From positions 978,768 to 1,042,767 of the forward strand of contig NZ_JAGSYH010000002.1 in assembly GCF_025685685.1 (NCBI RefSeq): a DNA stretch of 64,000 nt, in the 5' to 3' direction. The notes under the pieces are model-generated. The model was not told where the DNA came from. It was given only the letters and a program-made list of their open reading frames with translations, and did not search any database. Position numbers and translations under genes: made by a program. Shown here piece after piece: positions 51,573 to 59,005 of the stretch (the stretch's first letter is position 1; each line of letters begins with the position of its first letter). The DNA comes from Acidicapsa dinghuensis. Its GTDB lineage: Bacteria > Acidobacteriota > Terriglobia > Terriglobales > Acidobacteriaceae.

Positions 51573-53099
51573 TTGACCATTCCCAGGCTGAACGATCGCA
51601 TGCTGGACCGACGCAATTTTCTCAAGCTCGCCGGAGCCACTGGGCTCGCCGCCTCAGTACCCTCCATCGCCCGCGGCTTCGATAGCCAGACCTACCAGCC
51701 AATCTGGGAATCAGTCGATAGCCGCCCCGTGCCCGCATGGTTTACGCACGACAAATTCGGCATCTTCATTCACTGGGGCGTCTACTCCGTCCCCGCTTAT
51801 GCGCCTGTCATTCCGGGCCAGCTCGCCTACGCCGAGTGGTACTGGCACCAGATGACCGAGGGCCGCGACAACCCCAAAGCTGGCGCGCTTGAAAAGGGCA
51901 CATGGGAGTTTCACAAGAAGTGGTATGGCGCCGATTTTCCCTATCAGGATTTCGCCCCGCACTTTCGCGCCGAGCTCTACGATCCCGATCAGTGGGCCGA
52001 CATCCTCTCCGCTTCCGGCGCGCGCTACGTAGCGCTGACCTCGAAGCATCATGAAGGCTTCACGCTGTGGCCGAGCAAAGAAGCGACAGCAACGTGGGGA
52101 CGCCCATGGAACGCAGTCGAGATCGGCCCCAAGCGCGACCTCTTTGGCGAGCTCATGGATGCAGGCCGTAAGAAGAATCTGCGCATGGGCTGCTACTACT
52201 CGCTCTACGAGTGGTACAACCCGATGTGGCTCTATGACAAACAGCGCTATGTCCGCGAACACATGTTCCCGCAATTCAAAGAACTCGTCACGCGCTATCA
52301 GCCCGCCATCATCTTCAGCGACGGCGAATGGGAAATGCCTTCCTCCGACTGGCACACCGCGGAGCTGATGGCATGGCTGTTCAACGAGTCTCCGGTGAAA
52401 GACGAAGTCGTCATCAACGACCGCTGGGGCAAGGAGACTCGTCACAAGCACGGCGGCTACTGGACCACCGAATACACCTCAGGCATGAGCGGCTCGGAGC
52501 ATCCATGGGAAGAGAATCGCGGCATGGGCGTGAGCTACGGCCTCAATCGCGCTGAAAAGCTCTCCGGCCATCACACCGGCAAAGAGCTCGTCCTGATGCT
52601 CTCCGACATCGTGAGCCGCGGCGGCAATCTGCTGCTCGATATCGGGCCCGCTGCGGATGGGACGATCCCATTGCTGATGGAAGAGCGGCTAAGAGAAATC
52701 GGAAGCTGGCTGCAAATCAACGGTGACGCCATCTACGGTACAAAGATGTCGAAGACTACGCGGCAGTGGGGCACAGGCCAGGTTCCATCGACGCATTACA
52801 ACGATGAGTTCAGTGGCACCTACGATGTAGCCAAGCTGGCCTCGCAACCCAAAACTGGCGAAGCTCCGCTCGAAGCGCTCTTCACCGCAAAGGACAACAC
52901 TCTCTACGCCATCCTGCCCAACTGGCCCGGCTCTTCCTTCCACCTCAAAGACACCCCAGGTATAAAAGCAGCACACCTGCTCGGCTACTCAGAGCCGCTC
53001 AAGTTCAAGACCACCGGAGACGGCGCAACCGTAACACTGCCTATACTGCCGGACAACCTGCTTGCGCAGTCCGTGTGGACGCTCCAGTTCACGTTGTAA
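51573..53099 (+). CDS. Tat-exported alpha-L-fucosidase (GH29)
   Basis: 508 aa from a TTG that has AGGAG 7 nt upstream; the later ATG has no such site. Twin-arginine signal DRRNFLKLAG. GH29 core: KFGIFIHWGVYSVPAYAPV, DPDQWADILSASGARYVALT, SKHHEGFTLWPS, and the nucleophile Asp in IIFSDGEWEM. It releases L-fucose from glycans outside the cytoplasm by a retaining mechanism. No fucose catabolic genes are nearby. Followed in the same direction by an acyltransferase. Confidence 0.94.
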   Translation: MTIPRLNDRMLDRRNFLKLAGATGLAASVPSIARGFDSQTYQPIWESVDSRPVPAWFTHDKFGIFIHWGVYSVPAYAPVIPGQLAYAEWYWHQMTEGRDNPKAGALEKGTWEFHKKWYGADFPYQDFAPHFRAELYDPDQWADILSASGARYVALTSKHHEGFTLWPSKEATATWGRPWNAVEIGPKRDLFGELMDAGRKKNLRMGCYYSLYEWYNPMWLYDKQRYVREHMFPQFKELVTRYQPAIIFSDGEWEMPSSDWHTAELMAWLFNESPVKDEVVINDRWGKETRHKHGGYWTTEYTSGMSGSEHPWEENRGMGVSYGLNRAEKLSGHHTGKELVLMLSDIVSRGGNLLLDIGPAADGTIPLLMEERLREIGSWLQINGDAIYGTKMSKTTRQWGTGQVPSTHYNDEFSGTYDVAKLASQPKTGEAPLEALFTAKDNTLYAILPNWPGSSFHLKDTPGIKAAHLLGYSEPLKFKTTGDGATVTLPILPDNLLAQSVWTLQFTL

Positions 53100-53198
53100 A
53101 ACCGCTGCTTGGCAATCGTTTCGATCCCGTCAACCTCGGGATCGAAGCGTCGCAGTACTCGTCTGCAAAAAGATCCTTTTCTCGGAAACGTGCACCGA

Positions 53199-54332
53199 AT
53201 GAGCCTCGATCGCTACTACCGCCCAGAGCTGGACGCCTTGCGTTTCCTCGCCTTTCTCAGCGTCTTTACAGTTCACCGCATGGATCACCTGCCTATCGAT
53301 CCGGCTCAGCACTTCTGGCTCTACAACATCTGCCTGCTTGGTAACTTTGGCGTTCCCGTCTTCTTTCTGCTCAGCGCATTTCTTATCACTGAGTTGCTGA
53401 TGCGCGAGGAGGATCGCCTCGGAACGATTCATATCCGCTCGTTCTACATGCGCCGCATCCTGAGAATCTGGCCGCTGTACTTCGCCGTCTTCTATGGTCT
53501 CGTTCTCCTCATGCATTTCATTCCCCACACTGGTCCTCCTGACCCTCTTTCGTGGCTGGCCTTCACATTGTTCGCGGGCAACTGGTACATCTGCCTTCAC
53601 GGCTGGATTCCCGCTTTCCCCGTAAACCCGATGTGGAGCATCTCTGTCGAAGAGCAGTTCTATATCGCCATTCCACTGATTGCCCTATACGGTCGCCGCA
53701 TAGGCCTGAAGATCATCTCATTCACGCTGATGGCTGTTTCCTATGCAATGGTGACCTGGTACGCCTCGAAGGGATTTCACGGCTTCAGCAGTCAGTGGAC
53801 AAACAGTTTTGTCGAGTTCCAGTTCTTCTCTGCTGGAACGCTGCTCTCGCTGGCCCTCAAAGGCCGCACGCCTCGATGGAGCATCGCCGGTCGCATACTC
53901 GGCATTTTCGCAGGCATTACCTGCCTCTTTGTTGCGTCCGTGTATCTCGGCGTGCAGGCCGATACCCCCAGCTCCACGGTGCTACTGGCGCCTTTGGGAT
54001 GGGCGCTTGTACTCGCCGGAACAATCCTGTTCTTTCTCAGCCTGCTTGGAACGCCCCGCCGTTATCTGCCTGAACCGATTGTTTATCTCGGACGCATCTC
54101 CTATGGCCTCTATCTCTTTCATGAGCTGATATACACCCTCACCTTTCATACGTGGAGAGCGCAGCTCCAGCACTTCAGCTCATTTCTCCATCTCTCCGAA
54201 TGGTACGGAGGAGTAGGAACCTTCATTGCCTTCTGCGCGACTGTACTTTTAGCCCATCTCTCCTACCGGTTCTATGAGCGTCCCTTCCTCCGGCTTAAGC
54301 GTCGATTCACCTTCGTTCCGTCGCGAGACTAG
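53199..54332 (+). CDS. Acyltransferase 3 family membrane protein
   Basis: 377 aa from the ATG of MSLDRYYRPELDAL; the start is unsure because no strong ribosome site is seen. About ten membrane helices. Catalytic-type His in LAFLSVFTVHRMDH, and the R/E-containing motif NPMWSISVEEQFYIAIPLI are family hallmarks. It transfers acyl groups, usually to an exported sugar or lipid. Adjacent to a fucosidase, but with an inferred, unproven link. Confidence 0.88.
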   Translation: MSLDRYYRPELDALRFLAFLSVFTVHRMDHLPIDPAQHFWLYNICLLGNFGVPVFFLLSAFLITELLMREEDRLGTIHIRSFYMRRILRIWPLYFAVFYGLVLLMHFIPHTGPPDPLSWLAFTLFAGNWYICLHGWIPAFPVNPMWSISVEEQFYIAIPLIALYGRRIGLKIISFTLMAVSYAMVTWYASKGFHGFSSQWTNSFVEFQFFSAGTLLSLALKGRTPRWSIAGRILGIFAGITCLFVASVYLGVQADTPSSTVLLAPLGWALVLAGTILFFLSLLGTPRRYLPEPIVYLGRISYGLYLFHELIYTLTFHTWRAQLQHFSSFLHLSEWYGGVGTFIAFCATVLLAHLSYRFYERPFLRLKRRFTFVPSRD

Positions 54333-54366
54333 GCCACCCGGTCAATCAGCGGTGTTCAATAAGCCG

Positions 54367-54396
54367 TTGACGTTCTTTTTGCATCGGAGCTATGAT
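54367..54396 (+). promoter_or_regulatory. Promoter of the CBS-domain gene
   Basis: TTGACG, 18-nt spacer, TATGAT. The hexamer ends 9 nt before the ATG, so little or no leader is transcribed. Confidence 0.7.
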
Positions 54397-54405
54397 GCGG
54401 CCCCT

Positions 54406-54855
54406 ATGGAACTGACAGGCACCATCGGCTCTCTGATTGGCAAAAAAGGCGGACAGGTGTGGTCGCTCGATCCAGCAGCATCTGTCTACGACGCCATCAC
54501 CATGATGGCGGAAAAAGAGGTGGGCGCTCTACCCATCCTCGACGGGCGAAACCTGCTTGGCATCGTTTCCGAAAGGGACTACGCCCGTAAGGTCATCCTC
54601 ATGGGCAGATCATCGAAAGACACCACTGTCACCGATATCATGAGCTCCCCGGTTGTTAGCGTTAGCCCCTCGCAGACCATCGAGGAATGCATGCGCATCA
54701 TCACCGAGAAGCGCATTCGTCATTTGCCGGTGATGGAAAGCGGCAGGATCGTCGGCATGGTCTCAATCGGCGATCTCGTGAAATGGGTCATCACCGCGCA
54801 GCAGGAGACCATCCGGCACCTGGAAAGCTACATCGCCGGCACTCCTGCATATTAA
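54406..54855 (+). CDS. CBS-domain pair protein
   Basis: 149 aa; the longer frame overlaps the acyltransferase gene and is not needed. Two CBS domains: VYDAITMMAEKEVGALPIL with GIVSERDYARKV, and ECMRIITEKRIRHLPVMESG with MVSIGDLVKWVI. Adenosyl-ligand-sensing small protein, cytoplasmic, of the DUF294/YjeE-independent type seen in many bacteria; the partner is unknown. The promoter gives an almost leaderless mRNA. Confidence 0.92.
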   Translation: MELTGTIGSLIGKKGGQVWSLDPAASVYDAITMMAEKEVGALPILDGRNLLGIVSERDYARKVILMGRSSKDTTVTDIMSSPVVSVSPSQTIEECMRIITEKRIRHLPVMESGRIVGMVSIGDLVKWVITAQQETIRHLESYIAGTPAY

Positions 54856-54936
54856 GTGGGCTATTAAGCCGCTTCGTATTCAGTCACCTGACCACCAACC
54901 ACCCAGCCTGCGACGGGTGTGAGCTTGTGCTGCGCA

Positions 54937-55695
54937 TCAAATCCCCGCGAACCACGCATATCCAGCCTCGGCCGTAGCCGAGCCCCGTCCTCTGCCGAAT
55001 TTCTTCATGGAGTCGGTGACAGTAATACTGGTGAGGTACTTCACGCTCTTGTAGCCAAGCTGCCGCGGAATCCGCAACCGCAGCGGGCCGCCAAAGCCCA
55101 CCGGCAGATCGCCGTCATTCATGCCCCAGGTCAGCAGTGTCTGCGAATGCCATGCGTCGGCCATATCCACACTCTCCCACCAGTTCGGCTGGATGGAGCG
55201 ATACACCACATACTGCGCCTGCGGCAGCACACCCACCTCCTGCAACACCATCGAGAGTGGCGTGCCGATCCACTCCGCGATATACGACCAGCCCTCTTCG
55301 CAGGCCACTTCCGTAATCTGGCTGCGCGTCCCCATCGCCTTTACATCCGCCAGCGACAGCATCATCGGCCGCGCCACCATCCCGTCAATCTTCAGCGTCC
55401 AGTCGCGGAAACCAAGAGCCTGATGCGCCAGAAACTCCTTGCCCAGCGGCGCAACCTCATTCATAAACGGTGTCTTCGAAATCATCCCACGCGAGAACTC
55501 CATCGCCTGCGAGTGACGCATCAGCAGCCGCTGCGCCGCGTAGGTCAGCGCCTCACCCGGCCCGTAGCGGCCTCGCGCATCAGGAGGAATCAGCCCGTAC
55601 CGCCGCGCCACCCGGTCCGCAACAGCAAGGCCAGACAAGCCGGCAACCGCCGCTGCACCACCCATCATCAGCTTGCGCCGCGATATCCCGCTCAT
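54937..55695 (-). CDS. Molybdopterin-dependent oxidoreductase (sulfite oxidase/MsrP-like), Tat-exported
   Basis: 252 aa from an ATG after GGGAG; the longer frame has no signal. Twin-arginine signal GISRRKLMMGGAAAVAG. Molybdopterin-binding region with the conserved Cys ligand in ITEVACEEGWSYIAEWIG, then YVVYRSIQPNWWESVDM, and GFGGPLRLRIPRQLGYKSVK, as in the SuoxA/MsrP (YedY) family. Probably a periplasmic oxidoreductase. It is coupled by a 4-bp overlap to a cytochrome b gene, the likely electron partner. Confidence 0.88.
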   Translation of the reverse strand: MSGISRRKLMMGGAAAVAGLSGLAVADRVARRYGLIPPDARGRYGPGEALTYAAQRLLMRHSQAMEFSRGMISKTPFMNEVAPLGKEFLAHQALGFRDWTLKIDGMVARPMMLSLADVKAMGTRSQITEVACEEGWSYIAEWIGTPLSMVLQEVGVLPQAQYVVYRSIQPNWWESVDMADAWHSQTLLTWGMNDGDLPVGFGGPLRLRIPRQLGYKSVKYLTSITVTDSMKKFGRGRGSATAEAGYAWFAGI

Positions 55696-56441
55696 ACTCC
55701 CTTTCCCTTGCGGCTGCCAATCGTCATAGCACGCATTCTCCCCCAGAACCCAGACACCGACACCATCACCACATGCACCACAACAAACAGCACCAGCACC
55801 CACGTGAGAAAGAAGTGCAGCGTACGCGCCGTCTGCCGTCCGCCAAGCAGAATCACCGTCAACGGAAACGCCCCCGCAAATGACGGCGACATCGCAAGCC
55901 CGGTCCAGATCATCAGCGGAAACACGACAAATACAACGCCAAGATAAGCCGTCCGCTGCATTACGTTATACGATCGCGTCTCATTCGCGTCCGGCTTCTC
56001 GCGCCGCAGATACTTCGTAATTCCGCCCCAGTATGCGCCCCAGTTGCGGTCTTTCTTCTCCGGCACAAGATCGCGTCTGAAGTGCCCGTCCCATAGGCCT
56101 GCGATTGCATATACAAGACCGGTTAGCACCGCCCCCCATGCCGCTTCAAAGTGAAGATACCGGCTCCATCCATTTTGGTCCGGCATCACATAGCCGTAGC
56201 CCGTCGGCACCGTATCGCGCGAAGAAGGAATCGGTATCGTGAAGAGTGGCTTCACATTCACATTGCCCTCTTCACCCAGATAAAACCGCGGATGCGACAC
56301 CACAATTTCAAGCCCAGTAGTCAGCAACGCCACGAACGCCACCACCGTTAGCCAGTGCGTCACCCGCACTACCAGAGTGTGGCGCGGAGCCGTCGTTGTC
56401 GTCTCAGTTACTGTTGCTGGCACGAGCGGAGCATAGCACAA
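55692..56441 (-). CDS. Cytochrome b561-like membrane protein (thiosulfate-reductase cytochrome B type)
   Basis: 249 aa with four to five membrane helices. Candidate heme-ligand His are in VTHWLTVVAFVALLTTG, YLHFEAAWGAVL and the pair in LHFFLTWVLVLFVVVHVVM. The N-terminus up to HTLVVRV is uncertain and could start later. It precedes the Mo-enzyme gene with a 4-bp overlap. This differs from the usual MsrQ partner, so it is a variant of the electron route. Confidence 0.85.
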   Translation of the reverse strand: MCYAPLVPATVTETTTTAPRHTLVVRVTHWLTVVAFVALLTTGLEIVVSHPRFYLGEEGNVNVKPLFTIPIPSSRDTVPTGYGYVMPDQNGWSRYLHFEAAWGAVLTGLVYAIAGLWDGHFRRDLVPEKKDRNWGAYWGGITKYLRREKPDANETRSYNVMQRTAYLGVVFVVFPLMIWTGLAMSPSFAGAFPLTVILLGGRQTARTLHFFLTWVLVLFVVVHVVMVSVSGFWGRMRAMTIGSRKGKGV

Positions 56442-56533
56442 CCCCTGTTCGAAACGCGGAAAATAGCGCCTCGGGTCGCGTTCGGTGTAATCGGACTCAC
56501 AGCCAATCCTGACCCGTCAGCGTTTCCACTCCA

Positions 56534-57586
56534 TCAAAGCCCTAATTGATAGACAACATTTACCGTCGTCTCCACTTCCACCGGTGCACCATTCAACATA
56601 TAGGGCCTGTACTGCCACTGCGACACGGCGATCATCGCCGCGGCAATCAACGACGCAGAGGGCCCATCGATCGGGCTCAAGTCGTGCACGCGCCCATCTT
56701 CCCCTATGACCGCACGCAATCTCACTGTTCCCTGCACGCGCGCACTTTTCGCATCCTGCGGATACACTGGCTTGATTTCTCTAACGAGTAACCCTGTGGC
56801 TAGTCCGCTGCTCACTGGCACGCGGTTCGGCGTTGTATTCGGCTTAGCGTCCTTGGTTGGAGTCAGCTCTTCCGCTGTGGCGCTGATTGCGTTGACTGAA
56901 TCCACCGACGCCTTCAGGTAGATCCTCTTGCCCTCATAGATATCGATCTCCTGAGCAAGATACATTCCTTGAATGCGAGCGATCTTGTTATAAGCCACCG
57001 ATGTCGCGCCGAAAGCAAAATAGGCTCGCAACATCGGATAGGCGGGGTCAAAACAGTATGTCGGAAACAGCCCCATCGGAATAACTTGTGACTGGTCATG
57101 TAAAAACGTGTTTCTGATCACCGTCACACAGGGCAGCTTTACCTTACCGAATGCCTCCTCTGTCTTTTGCAATCGAACCTTCTCCGGATCGAGTTCAGCT
57201 GTGCTCGGCAGCGGCGATACCAAATCCGACGACAATTTTCGCTCAAACACTGTGATGTGACCTCCTTCGTGGAGGTAATGATACTTACCCGCAACATGCC
57301 ATTCCGAAAAACTCATATCCCCGCGCTTCCAGGTACTTCTATACGTATCGGGTGAGGCCCACCAGTAGTCGTAACTCCCAGGCGAGATCAGCTTACCTTT
57401 GTCATCGTAGAGCTGATAACTTACTTTCACATGCCAGGGCTTTAGCTTCGGCGAATAAAGAAGCCCGGCGGCAGCCATGATCTCTGCAGGATCTTGAGGC
57501 AATGTCGACTGATTCGAAGACTGAGCCTGCGCCAGGCAATTTGACGACAGCAAAGTCAGAAGCACTGTTACCAATACTCTATGCAT
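56534..57586 (-). CDS. TonB C-terminal domain protein, exported
   Basis: 350 aa from the ATG after ACGGAAACT. Signal peptide (about 1-22; SSNCLAQA). The middle (PAEIMAAAGLLYSPKLKPWH; YDYWWASPDTYRSTWKRGD) is not recognised. The C-terminal 90 residues form a TonB domain (TVRLRAVIGEDGRVHDLSPI; AAMIAVSQWQYRPYMLNGAP). As there is a cleaved signal rather than an anchoring helix, it may not be a classical transducer. Divergent from the SpoIIE phosphatase. Confidence 0.82.
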   Translation of the reverse strand: MHRVLVTVLLTLLSSNCLAQAQSSNQSTLPQDPAEIMAAAGLLYSPKLKPWHVKVSYQLYDDKGKLISPGSYDYWWASPDTYRSTWKRGDMSFSEWHVAGKYHYLHEGGHITVFERKLSSDLVSPLPSTAELDPEKVRLQKTEEAFGKVKLPCVTVIRNTFLHDQSQVIPMGLFPTYCFDPAYPMLRAYFAFGATSVAYNKIARIQGMYLAQEIDIYEGKRIYLKASVDSVNAISATAEELTPTKDAKPNTTPNRVPVSSGLATGLLVREIKPVYPQDAKSARVQGTVRLRAVIGEDGRVHDLSPIDGPSASLIAAAMIAVSQWQYRPYMLNGAPVEVETTVNVVYQLGL

Positions 57587-57789
57587 AGTTTCCGTCAGAT
57601 TAACACGCAACGTGAATCTCCAGGAATTACGCAAGTGCTACAAAAGAGCGTGTGACGTAACAAGCCTGTGCTTCAACTTTGCATTACGGAACGTTCCTGC
57701 ATTCCACGCAAAGCATTACAATCCCCACAAGCCCTGAGCGATGACGCGACCGGCCGCCAGAGATTCCGCTATTTCGAAGAGCGTGACCA

Positions 57790-58992
57790 TTGCGTTCCTC
57801 ATCCGATCTCAAAAAACGTTCGCAGTCTGACCGGATACGCCACACCAGCGGACCACTCCCCGAAGGCAGCATCAATGTCTGGAAGAACATCCCACGCTCC
57901 ACCATCATTGTCTTCCTCGCTGCGGTCTTCTTTGTCTTCACCTGCATCGGGTTCGCCGGCGACATTACCGGCATGGGCCGCGAGCCTATCCCCAGATTCG
58001 TCGGCAGCGTGCTGACCTCCGGCATCTTCGCCATCTTCTACGCCATCGCAGGCACAACGCTCCGCCGCAAATCCTGGAAAGCCGTCATCCCCATCTTTGC
58101 TGTCCAATACCTCGTCGCGTGGCTGCTCGGTTCGCATTACCATGACCTTCCGCAGCATTTGCCCATAGGCATTGCAGAAATCGCGCAGCTTCACTCGCGC
58201 CTCTCTCTCGACGCCACCGCCATCATCATTGCCGTGTCCCTGGGGTACACAGGCTTCGTCTGGGTCTCCGTCAGCGAAGGCCGCCGCTACGCCCGCGCCC
58301 GCATGGAGATGGCCGTTCTGGAAGCGGAAATGGCTGCTGCGCGCGAGATCCAGCAGGTCATGCTTCCCGAACACGGCGAATCCTTTCCCGGCTTCACCAT
58401 CGACTCCATCTACAAACCGGCCCGCGAAGTCGGCGGCGATTTTTTCCAGATCCTTCCCGCTTCCGGCGGTCTTCTGATCGTCTTCGGCGATGTCGCTGGC
58501 AAAGGCCTTCCCGCCGCGATGCTGGTCTCCATGCTAGTCGGCTCCATCCGCTCCATCGCCGAAGACACAACCGATCCAGTTATCATCCTGCGCAAGCTGC
58601 ATGACCGCCTGCTCGGCCGCGCCTCCGGCGGCTTTTCGACTGCCGTCGCCGCGCGCATCACCCCCGACGGAGCCATCACCATCGCCAACGCCGGCCACCT
58701 GTCACCTTATCTTGACGGCGGCGATCTCAACCTTCCCGGCGCATTGCCTCTCGGCATTCCCAACGCCGGGCAGTACGAGAACATCACAATGCAGCTTTAT
58801 CCGGGCAGCAGGCTCACCTTTGTCTCCGATGGAGTCGTGGAAGCGCAAACCGCAACCGGCGAACTCTATGGCTTCGACCGCACCCGCGCCATCTCGATGA
58901 AGCCGGCTGCTGCTATAGCGCAAACTGCCATCGACTTCGGTCAAGCCGACGACATCACCGTCGTTACAATTCAACGCTTGCTGCAAGAGTAG
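57790..58992 (+). CDS. Membrane-bound PP2C/SpoIIE-type serine phosphatase
   Basis: 400 aa from a TTG; the true start may be later. Four to five membrane helices (about 35-170), a coiled-coil linker (MEMAVLEAEMAAAREIQQVM) and a C-terminal SpoIIE domain with the metal-binding Asp residues: REVGGDFFQIL, VFGDVAGKGLPAAMLVSMLV, FVSDGVVEAQ and QADDITVVTI. Dephosphorylates anti-anti-sigma factors in partner-switching systems. No anti-sigma gene is nearby. It ends 13 bp from the diguanylate cyclase. Confidence 0.9.
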   Translation: MRSSSDLKKRSQSDRIRHTSGPLPEGSINVWKNIPRSTIIVFLAAVFFVFTCIGFAGDITGMGREPIPRFVGSVLTSGIFAIFYAIAGTTLRRKSWKAVIPIFAVQYLVAWLLGSHYHDLPQHLPIGIAEIAQLHSRLSLDATAIIIAVSLGYTGFVWVSVSEGRRYARARMEMAVLEAEMAAAREIQQVMLPEHGESFPGFTIDSIYKPAREVGGDFFQILPASGGLLIVFGDVAGKGLPAAMLVSMLVGSIRSIAEDTTDPVIILRKLHDRLLGRASGGFSTAVAARITPDGAITIANAGHLSPYLDGGDLNLPGALPLGIPNAGQYENITMQLYPGSRLTFVSDGVVEAQTATGELYGFDRTRAISMKPAAAIAQTAIDFGQADDITVVTIQRLLQE

Positions 58993-59005
58993 CCCGGACG
59001 AGCGC

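Noticed and set aside
54919..55947. 342-aa plus-strand frame over the Mo-enzyme/cytochrome genes
   Set aside because: Arg/His/Pro-rich antisense frame; the opposite strand has clear Tat and molybdopterin motifs.
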